A stretch of 64,000 nucleotides of DNA, taken from positions 62,001 to 126,000 of the forward strand of contig NZ_JADIJK010000010.1 in assembly GCF_017355205.1 (NCBI RefSeq), given 5' to 3'. Of this stretch, positions 53,029 to 61,284 are shown one piece after another (position 1 is the first letter of the stretch; each line of letters begins with the position of its first letter). The position numbers and the translations under genes were made by a program. The notes under the pieces are model-generated. The model worked only from the letters and a program-made list of their open reading frames with translations, did no database searches and was not told where the DNA came from. This DNA is from Bacillus sp. SD088. Lineage in GTDB: Bacteria; Bacillota; Bacilli; Bacillales; Bacillaceae_C.

Positions 53029-54372
53029 TTACTCTTGAGCTTTTTGCCGCTCCACAAGTTCGGTCATCTGTTCCTCATATTGGCGCAAGTATTCATTAAC
53101 ATCCTTACCGGAATTGGCGAACTCTTCAAATTCCCCCCATGGGATACTTCCATATTTAGCTGGATTATCCGGTCCTGTTGCATAGCCATTTTCGAAAAGT
53201 GCCTGAAGATGTTTATCACTTATTTCTGGCTTCCCATCACCAAATGCGGCTTGTACATCAGGATTTACTAGGATAGAAGCGGTACCTTGTTTAGATTTTT
53301 CCATTTGCACTTCATCAGACAAAAGGTAATCAATCATTTCCATAATCAATTCTTTATGCTCACTAGGTTCTGTAATCGCAAAGCCACCACTATTAGGCTG
53401 CGGATTCAAACCTTCATACCCTTCCCAAACAGGATAAGTGGCGATATCAATATTATCTTTTTCCAACCAACCCCAGTTCGTTCCAGAGGGTGCCATCGCC
53501 ACATTGTCTTTACCAAATTCAGCTCCCCAGTTCATTAGCAAGCTACCTGGTTCCTCAGTTGGATAATTCCCTGGAATCGAAATCGTGTCTTCAATCATTT
53601 TGAAAAAACGTTTATAGTCGTCATTCCCAGAAATATTCACTTCATCTGTATCAGGATCAACAGCTTGTGTGCTAAATTGCGTCCATGCATCATAGGGTAC
53701 ATCAAGATCTAAGCCACGATATTCTACACCATTTCTTTCACCTGTTAAATCTTTTGCTAGTTCGACAACCTCTTCCCATGTCATGCCATCCTCTGGGTAA
53801 TTCACACCAAATGTATCAAATACATCTTTATTATAGTGTAAAGCCCATGTTGGCCGGCTGTTCGGAATAGCATAAAGGCTACCTTCATCATTCGGGTCTT
53901 GTTTACGTGTATATTCAACAATCGAAGGCTCTAATCTTGAAATGTCAAATCCGACTTTATCAACGATTTCATCATGATTATACGCTAAACCAAGCTCATC
54001 CATAAATTGTATATGCGTGGCAATACCTAGAGTGACAACATCGGGTGATTTCCCCGCAGCAATGATATTTTCTAATGTTTCGGGGTGGTCAGTTCCCGCT
54101 TCTTGGACTTCAATCGTCACATTTGGAAACTCCTCTTTTAAAAGGTCTCCATAATCCTTCAAAAATTCCTCTTCTCCCCATTGGTGTGCCCAACGAATTG
54201 TCGCTTCTTGCTCTCTTATATTCGTCTCTTCGACTTTCTCTGTGTCATCACCTTTTTTGTTATCGTTATTGTCTCCATTTACAGATTCATTCGAATTACC
54301 ACATGCTGCCACAAACGCTAACATACAACCAATGACAATGAATAATACTAGTAACTTACTTTTCTCTCTCAA
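53029..54372 (-). CDS. Sugar ABC transporter substrate-binding lipoprotein
   Basis: A 447-residue family-1 extracellular solute-binding protein. Lipoprotein signal peptide KLLVLFIVIGCMLAFVAACG, with lipid Cys near residue 24, then a disordered Asn/Asp/Lys-rich linker. The mature part has the two-lobe pattern (TIRWAHQWGEEEF, SPDVVTLGIATHIQFM, ALHYNKDVFDTFGVNYPEDGMTWEEV by block, VAMAPSGTNWGWLEK). TTG start with AAAAAGGGGG eight bases upstream. Probable ligand-binding partner of the permeases at 59427-61283. Confidence 0.88.
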   Translation of the reverse strand: MREKSKLLVLFIVIGCMLAFVAACGNSNESVNGDNNDNKKGDDTEKVEETNIREQEATIRWAHQWGEEEFLKDYGDLLKEEFPNVTIEVQEAGTDHPETLENIIAAGKSPDVVTLGIATHIQFMDELGLAYNHDEIVDKVGFDISRLEPSIVEYTRKQDPNDEGSLYAIPNSRPTWALHYNKDVFDTFGVNYPEDGMTWEEVVELAKDLTGERNGVEYRGLDLDVPYDAWTQFSTQAVDPDTDEVNISGNDDYKRFFKMIEDTISIPGNYPTEEPGSLLMNWGAEFGKDNVAMAPSGTNWGWLEKDNIDIATYPVWEGYEGLNPQPNSGGFAITEPSEHKELIMEMIDYLLSDEVQMEKSKQGTASILVNPDVQAAFGDGKPEISDKHLQALFENGYATGPDNPAKYGSIPWGEFEEFANSGKDVNEYLRQYEEQMTELVERQKAQE

Positions 54373-54522
54373 TTTGCTTTTCCCCCTTTTTTATTTTCAA
54401 TATTCCCCAGCTCGCATAAGATAAAGCCAGCTCATCCCGATAAAATCGCGACAATATATTAAATCTGTTCATATGAATTTGTTGGGAAGATCACCTCCTA
54501 AAATACCAAGCATTTGCCCTAT

Positions 54523-54597
54523 GTATATACCAAGAGCAACCTCTTTTCTTCAAAATAATAAAGTGTCTCTTTCTCTATATTCATAATTATGAATATA
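54523..54597. promoter_or_regulatory. Operator-like region upstream of the binding-protein gene
   Basis: TATATTCATAATTATGAATATA at 54576-54597 is a perfect 22-bp palindrome. Its half TATATTCATAAT recurs at 55787-55798 upstream of the regulator gene. At 54523-54534 the minus strand reads CTTGGTATATAC, similar to CTGGTATATCAGG near the regulator start. These are candidates for the GntR-type regulator or for a promoter. The gap also has CTTGGTATTTT and AGGAGGTGA (54491-54499) with no start codon at proper spacing. Confidence 0.4.
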
Positions 54598-54619
54598 TTT
54601 TTCACAAACAATAAATCTC

Positions 54620-55714
54620 CTAAACAAAAGTTTGCCTTTCCTCCTGTTCGAATGTCTTAATTACTTGATCATTAATATGCACAGGCACCATGATTTGTTG
54701 GACCTCTTTTTCATTTTTGAATTGTGATTGCAAAATTTTGACGGCGATTTCCCCCATTTGCTCCGAGTTTTGTTTCGCTGTCAAAATTGGGTAGAGATCC
54801 AATTCACGGTCCTGATCAAAAGAGGCAATAGAAAATTCTTCTGGAATTTGCTTATCGAGTCTTTTGGCCGCTTGATAAGCAATTTTGCCAGCATAAGCAT
54901 TCATAGCAAATATACCGGATATATCAGGATTTGCTTGTAAAAATCCAACAGCTTTTTCTATTACATTCTCATGAAGGATGTCAGTAAACCAAGACGAACG
55001 ATCAATGGGCATTTTCGCATCTTCGAGAGCTTGCACAAATCCTTTAATTCTGTCTTCCACAGTAATCGTTGCATAATTTGGTGTAGTAAACAAACTAATT
55101 TTTTGCTGATACTCGCAAAGTCTTTTAGTCAATTGATAGGCACCTGTGACATTATCAGAATAAACCGCGGATGTTTCAATTCCTTTGAGATAACGGTCTA
55201 GTAAAACCAATGGAAACCCGTCCAATGTAAGACGAAGGATCTCTTCGTTATATACCTGATTATCTACAGGAAAAATGATTAATCCTTTTACACCTATTTT
55301 CAACATCATCTTGATCGCATTTTTTTCGACATTACTATTATGATGTGATTGTTTCAGTATTAACCCATAAGCCATTGCATTAACAGCGGTTTCAACACTA
55401 GACAAAATTTGAGCGGAATACTGTTCAACAACCTCAGGCATAATCAAACCGATAAGCGGGGTGTCGGATTTGGACTCGCTGTATGTTTCCTTTCTTGCCC
55501 ATTCGTCTCTAGATGGTTCAGCGACAAAGGTTCCTTTTCCAGGAATTCTATAGACTTTTCCATCTCCTGCAAGTTTGATAAGTGCATTTTTTGACGTAAT
55601 ACGGCTTACATTAAACTGTTTTGCTAATTCTGCCTCTGAAGGTAGCCGGTCATGCATTTTGTATATACCCTCTTCCATTTTTCCCGTTAAAAAATTGCTG
55701 ATCTGGATATACAA
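54620..55714 (-). CDS. GntR/LacI-type transcriptional regulator (AraR architecture)
   Basis: A 364-residue regulator with an N-terminal GntR winged helix (MHDRLPSEAELAKQFNVSRITSKNALIKL, residues ~20-65) and a C-terminal LacI-type sugar-binding domain (LIGLIMPEVVEQYSAQIL to ILQSQFKNEK, with IFAMNAYAGKIAYQAAKRL). This hybrid layout is that of AraR-like sugar repressors. The effector is unknown; an oligosaccharide from the adjacent transporter is likely. Two cre-like sites and palindromes precede it. The start is a TTG or ATG at 55714; ribosome site is weak. Confidence 0.85.
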   Translation of the reverse strand: MYIQISNFLTGKMEEGIYKMHDRLPSEAELAKQFNVSRITSKNALIKLAGDGKVYRIPGKGTFVAEPSRDEWARKETYSESKSDTPLIGLIMPEVVEQYSAQILSSVETAVNAMAYGLILKQSHHNSNVEKNAIKMMLKIGVKGLIIFPVDNQVYNEEILRLTLDGFPLVLLDRYLKGIETSAVYSDNVTGAYQLTKRLCEYQQKISLFTTPNYATITVEDRIKGFVQALEDAKMPIDRSSWFTDILHENVIEKAVGFLQANPDISGIFAMNAYAGKIAYQAAKRLDKQIPEEFSIASFDQDRELDLYPILTAKQNSEQMGEIAVKILQSQFKNEKEVQQIMVPVHINDQVIKTFEQEERQTFV

Positions 55715-55752
55715 AGGTGTTTTATTGCTAATTCAAATCCCCCCTCCCAAAT

Positions 55753-55766
55753 CCTGGTATATCAGG
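55753..55766. promoter_or_regulatory. Candidate autoregulatory operator
   Basis: CCTGGTATATCAGG is a 14-bp dyad with two central mismatches, located about 40 bases upstream of the regulator start. A related block lies upstream of the binding-protein gene (54523-54534). Confidence 0.35.
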
Positions 55767-55798
55767 TTGTATCTAGAAATACTGGATATATTCATAAT

Positions 55799-55836
55799 AT
55801 AAGCGCTTTCTCCATCTTAGTCAAGCGCTTTCATTG
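55799..55836. promoter_or_regulatory. Two cre-like sites (CcpA)
   Basis: ATGAAAGCGCTTGACT (minus strand, 55821-55833 core) is close to the cre consensus TGWAANCGNTNWCA, and GAGAAAGCGCTTATA (55799-55813) is a second match. Both lie upstream of the regulator gene, suggesting carbon catabolite control. Confidence 0.6.
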
Positions 55837-55940
55837 AAATAAAAATGAATTTACACAAGATATCTCGGAAGCAATCGGATAAACGGTTAATTCTTGATTT
55901 CCCATCCCCCATTTTTACTTTTGAAAATGTCTCATCAAAC

Positions 55941-55972
55941 AAAAAAAGCCCTCTCAACTAAAGAGGACTTTA
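55941..55972 (-). terminator. Terminator after the membrane partner gene
   Basis: Minus-strand AGTCCTCTTTAG pairs with TTGAGAGGGCT (about 9 bp with one mismatch), followed by T7. It closes the two-component operon. Confidence 0.75.
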
Positions 55973-55990
55973 TTGCACAAAAGTGGGATT

Positions 55991-56761
55991 TTATTTTCGA
56001 GTCTTAGATAAAATCGTCATAAATACCAATTGAATCAGCGTCATGATGTAGGAATACACTAGAATCATTCCGATCACAATCGTCGGAGACCACATTATAT
56101 GGATGAAAAGACTTAAGCCCGAACAGATCACATACATGACGCTAATTGTTAACATTGTCGGTACTAATGATTTAGCTAAATAGGTACGACTTAATTTAAG
56201 CGCTCCAGGAATATGAACTTTGTCTAATACAATCGTAAACTCTAGATAAATAAAGATGATTCGCAAAACAATCAAGCTGCTTAACGCAGCAAAGCCACCT
56301 ATCCCAGGAAAGAAAATAACGAGAAAAGCGGTTAAACTTATTTTAAGAAAATACAGGATTATCTCTAGAATAAGAAATTGCAACCAATTTTTCTTACTCG
56401 CTTTAATAAATTCAGAAAATGAATAACTTTCGCCTTCTACTACGGTATGTAAAGATTGAATATAACCTCCTTGGAGAAATGTCCTAATAACAATTAGGAT
56501 CAATACAGCCGCGCCTGAAAAAAAGGTTGTTTCAGCAGGACCGTTGAAGAAGGATAATTGATTAGCGAATAAAGGAATATTCTCGATATGACTAACAGAT
56601 GGGAAGCCCATCTCTAAAATTAGTTTGACCGAAAACATTGATTGTCCGTTAAAGCCGATAAAATAAAAGCCGATCGCGAACGCAATCAAATCATAAATAA
56701 TTGGATAAACAAAGATGATGCCGTTTCGATGAATCTCTCGAATGCTGTTATATAGCCTCAT
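55991..56761 (-). CDS. Multi-pass membrane protein of unknown function
   Basis: A 256-residue protein with about six hydrophobic segments (IYDLIAFAIGFYFIGF, AAVLILIVIRTFLQGGYI, FLKISLTAFLVIFFPGIGG, MLTISVMYVICSGLSLFI and others). The central loop reads VVEGESYSFSEFIKASKKNW, reminiscent of DUF975/DUF6159-type membrane proteins, but I do not claim the family. Starts 14 bases inside the kinase gene, so it is translationally coupled to it and probably acts with the sensor. Confidence 0.7.
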   Translation of the reverse strand: MRLYNSIREIHRNGIIFVYPIIYDLIAFAIGFYFIGFNGQSMFSVKLILEMGFPSVSHIENIPLFANQLSFFNGPAETTFFSGAAVLILIVIRTFLQGGYIQSLHTVVEGESYSFSEFIKASKKNWLQFLILEIILYFLKISLTAFLVIFFPGIGGFAALSSLIVLRIIFIYLEFTIVLDKVHIPGALKLSRTYLAKSLVPTMLTISVMYVICSGLSLFIHIMWSPTIVIGMILVYSYIMTLIQLVFMTILSKTRK

Positions 56762-58160
56762 GAATTCCCTCCGAATTTTTGCTCTGCCCTTCTATTGCAA
56801 CAAGTTGATTATCTAGCGGGATTTCGACCCAGAATATTGAGCCTTTTTCCAGCTCACTTTCTACACCGATTTGTCCCCCATGCGCATGGACAAGCGCCTT
56901 CGATATACTAAGTCCAATCCCTGATCCACCATAATCGCGGGATCGTGATTTGTCGATGCGGTAAAACCTATTAAAGACCAAGTTTAATTCATCTTCTGAA
57001 ATGCCGATTCCATTATCCTGGCAATAAAATACAAAGTGATCATCCAGAATTTCGATAGTCACCCAAACATCACCGCCTGGTGGCGTATACTTCAAAGCAT
57101 TCGAAAGAAGATTTGTAATTACTTGGATCATTCGATCTGGATCTATGTAAGCCGTACAAGGCATACTTGGTGAATTAAAATGCATTTTGATTTTTCTTTG
57201 TTTGGCAATAAATAGAAAGCCTTCATATACCCCTCTTACCAAATCAGTAATATAGATTTTCCTAATCTTTAACTTAAACCTAGCTCCTTCTGCCTCTGAT
57301 AATTGCTGAACATTACTAACCAATCTCGAAAATCTTTCCACTTCCTCATATATATCTTGTAAATTTTTATCTGTTTTCGGATAAACACCATCGACGATTG
57401 CTTCCAAACGGGCTAACACAGACGTAAGTGGTGTTCGTAATTCATGCGTTAAATCTTCCATCATTTGTTTACGCCAGTTCTCTACATTATTAAATTCTAT
57501 TAACAGATTATTAATACTATCAATTAATTGCTTAGTTTCTGTTGTCCCAACCCTTGGGACGAATTCTTCTCGGTTCCCCTTTAATATTTTCTCAGCGTAT
57601 CTCGCAGAAATCTTCATTGGTTCTGCATATCTTTTGGCAATGATTAGACTAATAATCAATGCAAGCAAGCTAGCAAAGATAAGAATATAAATTCGTCTGT
57701 GTGCCAATTCTTCTTCCAACCTTAGTATGGCCGGAGAGCTTAAATCTTCCTTCATATCATAATAAGCATGTAAATATCCAAGTGTTTTTCCATCCTTTAC
57801 AATCGGCAATTCAACTACATAGGGATCATTATATCTTGAATAGTCTAGCTTATTTTTAAATAAAACATGTCCGGTATCTTCTTGTACAAATTCAACAGGT
57901 GTTGCATATTCCTGGGCCATTTGCTCAAATCGTTTCCTATTCGCTGAAGCTTCAAGCGGATCCTTTAAATCTGCTCGGAAAAAAAAGCTCATCTGATAAG
58001 CTTTTTCGGAAAAATATTTTTGCTTATACTCTGTTAAAAGACGATCAGTAGAAAACCATAAAGTATAATAGATGCCAATAAGACCAAGGAGAGATAGAAT
58101 AAATAGAATCATAAAAATGGAAACTTCCGTCCTTTTAAAAAATGATTTCATGAAATTCAA
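56748..58160 (-). CDS. Sensor histidine kinase
   Basis: A 470-residue membrane kinase. TM1 (residues ~15-35), an extracellular sensor of about 110 residues (FSTDRLLTEYKQKYFS to VKDGKTLGYLHAYYDM), TM2 (~153-172), a HAMP-like linker (KRYAEPMKISARYAEKIL), H-box DLTHELRTPLTSVLARLEA, N-box LLSNALKYTP, G1 DNGIGIS and G2 GSGIGLSI. Extracellular sensing is likely. Four-base overlap with the regulator gene and 14-base overlap with the membrane partner. Confidence 0.9.
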   Translation of the reverse strand: MNFMKSFFKRTEVSIFMILFILSLLGLIGIYYTLWFSTDRLLTEYKQKYFSEKAYQMSFFFRADLKDPLEASANRKRFEQMAQEYATPVEFVQEDTGHVLFKNKLDYSRYNDPYVVELPIVKDGKTLGYLHAYYDMKEDLSSPAILRLEEELAHRRIYILIFASLLALIISLIIAKRYAEPMKISARYAEKILKGNREEFVPRVGTTETKQLIDSINNLLIEFNNVENWRKQMMEDLTHELRTPLTSVLARLEAIVDGVYPKTDKNLQDIYEEVERFSRLVSNVQQLSEAEGARFKLKIRKIYITDLVRGVYEGFLFIAKQRKIKMHFNSPSMPCTAYIDPDRMIQVITNLLSNALKYTPPGGDVWVTIEILDDHFVFYCQDNGIGISEDELNLVFNRFYRIDKSRSRDYGGSGIGLSISKALVHAHGGQIGVESELEKGSIFWVEIPLDNQLVAIEGQSKNSEGIHEAI

Positions 58161-58864
58161 ACTTCCTTATCTAAGAAACTATTAAATGTGTAGCCTGCAC
58201 CGATCTTTGTCACAATATACTTTGGTTTTTTGGGATCTTGCTCAATCTTTTTGCGTAAATTTTTGATATGTGCATCCATCGCTCTCCCATCACCAATATA
58301 TCGATAACCTTGTACTATATAAGATAAATCTTGACGACTAAAAATTTTCCTTGGTTTCTTCACTAACGCATCTAATATTTTAAACTCAGTGGAAGTTAGC
58401 TTTACGGATTTTTGATTAACTAAAACTTCTTGCGTTTCAAAGTTAATCACCAAATCATTTTGATTCAAGCGCAAGATCGGATCCTCTTGTTTTTTCAGCA
58501 TATCGATTCTCCGTAATAGAGCATTAATTCTGGCCAAAACCTCTTTAATTCGAAAAGGTTTAACGATATAATCATCTGCCCCAATGTTCAAGCCATTAAT
58601 CATATCATCTTCACGAGATTTAGAAGAAATAATCATAATCGGGACTTGAGATGTTTCTCTAATTCTTCTGCATACATCTTCACCAGACATTTTGGGAATC
58701 ATGAGATCTAACAAAATGACATCCACTTTAAATTTCTCCACAACTTGAAGCGCTTCCATTCCGTCGCTAGCAATATAAACATGCCAGCCTTCTTTTAGAA
58801 AATAAGACTGTAAAACTTCACGGATCGATTTTTCATCTTCAACAATGAGAATATCCATATCCAT
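58157..58864 (-). CDS. OmpR-family response regulator
   Basis: A 235-residue regulator with receiver domain (ILIVEDEKSIREV, phospho-Asp in VILLDLMIPKMSG, ISSKSRE, IVKPFRIKE) and winged helix (VKLTSTEFKILDAL, AMDAHIKNLRKKIEQDPKKP, VTKIGAGYTF). AAGGATGG eight bases before the ATG at 58864 is the best ribosome site; the frame remains open 10 codons further. Partner of the downstream kinase. Confidence 0.9.
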   Translation of the reverse strand: MDMDILIVEDEKSIREVLQSYFLKEGWHVYIASDGMEALQVVEKFKVDVILLDLMIPKMSGEDVCRRIRETSQVPIMIISSKSREDDMINGLNIGADDYIVKPFRIKEVLARINALLRRIDMLKKQEDPILRLNQNDLVINFETQEVLVNQKSVKLTSTEFKILDALVKKPRKIFSRQDLSYIVQGYRYIGDGRAMDAHIKNLRKKIEQDPKKPKYIVTKIGAGYTFNSFLDKEV

Positions 58865-59156
58865 TTTTTCATCCATCCTTTTTTTGTTAGTCATAAGTTG
58901 GTAAGGGCAGCTTTATTCACAAAGAAAGTAATTCTGTCATGAACATAAGCGCAAGCATCCATTTTATAGATGAACGGTCAGGTCATGACATCTCACAAGT
59001 CATTGAACACTGAAACGGCTTTCATTCTGCCTAACACGATGGTTCTAAATGCAAATCTTCGAAGTTACTTAAACTTCAACCTATTCTATAAACTACCATC
59101 TGTTTACAATCTTGTCAATTTCATTTCAGAAAGAACAAAAGTGCAAGCGCCTTGAA
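58865..59156. other. Intergenic gap upstream of the two-component operon
   Basis: Should contain the operon promoter. Fragments of repeat family B appear at 58946 (ATAAGCGCAAGCATCC) and 59139 (AAAGTGCAAGCGCCTTG), about 190 bases apart, suggesting a decayed element. No gene is visible. Confidence 0.3.
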
Positions 59157-59181
59157 CTAGGAAGAAAGGCTAAATTCGCGC

Positions 59182-59362
59182 CCTCCTACGCACGATTTTT
59201 CTCCATTTTGACTTAATTTTTGGTCTGTAGAACTCTCTACGTACCACTTTTCTTCGTTTTGACTTGATTTTTGGTGCGTAGAACTCTCTACGTACCACTT
59301 TTCTTCGTTTTGACTTGATTTTTGGTGCGTAGAACTCTCTACGCACCACTTTTCTTCGTTTT
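59182..59362. repeat. 51-bp tandem repeat array with internal hairpins
   Basis: Three full copies and a partial one, in register at 59230, 59281 and 59332 (GAACTCTCTACG). Each unit contains a perfect 9-bp hairpin arm, GTGCGTAGA with TCTACGCAC or its TCTACGTAC variant, then CACTTTTCTTCG and TTTTGACTTGATTTTTG. The second and third units are nearly identical. Confidence 0.9.
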
Positions 59363-59382
59363 TACCTGATTTCCCAAGCACT

Positions 59383-59415
59383 AAAAAAAACTCGCCCCAG
59401 TGCTGAGGGCGAGTT
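59383..59415 (-). terminator. Terminator after the sugar permease genes
   Basis: AACTCGCCCTCAG pairs with CTGGGGCGAGTT (11 bp with a bulge), followed by T8 on the minus strand, 12 bases after the permease stop. Confidence 0.92.
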
Positions 59416-59426
59416 CCATCTTTCAC

Positions 59427-60404
59427 TTATTCTACTAAACCTGTGCGTTCTACCCCTTCCACAAAATGGCGTTGGAAGATCAAAAAGATCAATAACGGCG
59501 GAAGGATGGCGAGAAAACTGGCTGCCATTTTGACAGCTCCCGCTTCATCGGCAGACATTTGTTGGGATTCCACAAAGCTTTCGATCACCCGATCTAGCGA
59601 CAACATTTCACTAGCCAGTGGTAAATACTGTGAATCTACTAAAAACATTTTTGGTAAATAAGTATCGTTCCAGGTCCAAACAAAGGAGAATAGGAACACC
59701 ACTAACAGTGCAGGCTTTGCTAATGGGAGCATTACTTTCAAAAAGAAGCGAAATGCGCTGGCACCATCAATTTTTGCTGCTTCTTCCAATTCCTTTGGTT
59801 GGGTGAGAAAGAATTGCCGGAAAATAATGACAAACAGAGAACCCTTTACTCCAAACCCTAAAATCGATGGGACAATTAGCGTAAGAAAGCTGTCATTGAT
59901 TCCCAATTTTGTATAACCAATAATGGTTGGAAGCACCGTGACTTGCGGTGGAATAATGAAAGCAACAATCAATAAACCAAACACAATTTTTTTGAAAGGA
60001 AACTCTAAACGGGCCAATGCATAACCAGCTAGAGCACAAGTGATACAATGAAAAACAGCTGAACTCAATGCAACGATCATACTAATGGAGAAAGCTTGCC
60101 CATAATGCAGAGCCTTCCAAGCTTGTTTGATATGCCCCATATAAATTTCAGATGGGATCCACGTAATGGTCGGGTTAATTAAATCTCTTTCACTCATCAC
60201 CATATTGACAATCATTTTTAAAATTGGGTTTAAATAAATATAAGAGGTTGCGATAAATATTGTATATAGAAAGGCTTTAAAGAGCAGCCCTTCGTTAATT
60301 TCCTTACCCAGAATGACATATTTGGCGGTCGTAAGCCCTCTTTGCAAATAATGTCCTTTCTTCGGCCTTTGATACTTTTTCATCGTGCCTGTATTTGCAT
60401 TCAT
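59427..60404 (-). CDS. Sugar ABC transporter permease (MalG/AraQ type)
   Basis: A 325-residue membrane subunit with about six helices. The permease EAA motif is EEAAKIDGASAFRFFLKVMLPLAKP near residue 225. C-terminal PLLIFLIFQRHFVEGV is typical of CUT1-family second permeases. The N-terminal 40 residues are longer than usual and polar. Ends just before the terminator. No ABC ATPase gene is nearby, as for CUT1 systems that share MsmX. Confidence 0.9.
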   Translation of the reverse strand: MNANTGTMKKYQRPKKGHYLQRGLTTAKYVILGKEINEGLLFKAFLYTIFIATSYIYLNPILKMIVNMVMSERDLINPTITWIPSEIYMGHIKQAWKALHYGQAFSISMIVALSSAVFHCITCALAGYALARLEFPFKKIVFGLLIVAFIIPPQVTVLPTIIGYTKLGINDSFLTLIVPSILGFGVKGSLFVIIFRQFFLTQPKELEEAAKIDGASAFRFFLKVMLPLAKPALLVVFLFSFVWTWNDTYLPKMFLVDSQYLPLASEMLSLDRVIESFVESQQMSADEAGAVKMAASFLAILPPLLIFLIFQRHFVEGVERTGLVE

Positions 60405-60416
60405 TTCCTCGCCTCC

Positions 60417-61283
60417 TTAACGACTTGCTGCTCTTTGTCTTTTATTAATACGGACGAAAATAAACATGACGATCATTAGGAATATAGCGATAATCAAGAA
60501 GTAAACCCACGCGAGCGCACTACTATATCCATAATTTCCAGTACCAATTAAGTCGATAATAGGATTAAATGGGAATGTGAACATATCGACAACCGTATAA
60601 ATTAAATTTAGGAAAATAAAAGGTGCCATAGCGGGTAAGGTAATTTTCCAGAAAACCTCCCATGGATTCGCTCCATCAATTCGCGCCGATTCATAAGCGG
60701 AGTTACTGATCGTTTGCCGCCCCGCTAAGAAAATCAAAATTTGTACACCGGAGTACCATAACACAAGTACAAATCGATTCAGAATAGTTTTAACTGAATT
60801 CCCCCATGTACTGTTTCCTAGAAAAGCATCCAAATATTCCCCTAGTGCAAATTTCTCTAAAAATCCTAAGCTTCCCTCTCCTTGATTGACAAATTCAGTT
60901 AAGAGATACCCGGTTGTGAAAATAACCGGGAGGAAAAAGATTGTACGAAATAGGAAACGCCCATGCAGCTTCTGATTCAGCAATATAGCAATCAGCAAGG
61001 AGAAAATGATGATGATCGGTACCATTAAGACAATCTCCTGAAAAAAGGGAATCAGCTGATCATAAAACTCAGAGCTATTTAATAAGATTTCTCGATAATA
61101 TTTGATACCGTTAAACTCATATTGCATCCCAGATGGAAGGATTTTCACTTGATGAAAACTCATATACAAGGAAAATCCTAATGGAAAGGCAAGGAAAATC
61201 AAAAATCCAAGCATCCAGGGGGCAATAAATAATGACCCTTCTAAATTACGTGCGACTTTTGCGTTTATCCTCCTTTTTTTCAT
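60417..61283 (-). CDS. Sugar ABC transporter permease (MalF/AraP type)
   Basis: A 288-residue membrane subunit with six helices (FIAPWMLGFLIFLAFPLGFSL at the first, then LLIAILLNQKLHGR). EAA motif: YESARIDGANPWEVFWKITLPAMAP near residue 190. ATG at 61283 with GGAGG eight bases upstream is preferred to the longer frame. Starts just after the DUF5696-type stop and precedes the second permease by 12 bases. Confidence 0.9.
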   Translation of the reverse strand: MKKRRINAKVARNLEGSLFIAPWMLGFLIFLAFPLGFSLYMSFHQVKILPSGMQYEFNGIKYYREILLNSSEFYDQLIPFFQEIVLMVPIIIIFSLLIAILLNQKLHGRFLFRTIFFLPVIFTTGYLLTEFVNQGEGSLGFLEKFALGEYLDAFLGNSTWGNSVKTILNRFVLVLWYSGVQILIFLAGRQTISNSAYESARIDGANPWEVFWKITLPAMAPFIFLNLIYTVVDMFTFPFNPIIDLIGTGNYGYSSALAWVYFLIIAIFLMIVMFIFVRINKRQRAASR

Positions 61284-61284
61284 G

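Noticed and set aside
54356-54472. 38-codon frame upstream of the binding-protein gene
   Set aside because: The strong AGGAGGTGA site at 54491-54499 lies 18 bases from the ATG, too far, and the frame overlaps the real start at 54372. A leader peptide is possible but unsupported.
59182-59362. CRISPR-like array
   Set aside because: The units are contiguous 51-bp tandem repeats without variable spacers and no cas gene is present.
59157-59426. 89-codon minus-strand frame with 17-residue repeats
   Set aside because: It begins at an ATG within the permease terminator and owes its openness to a 51-bp DNA repeat divisible by three; no ribosome site.
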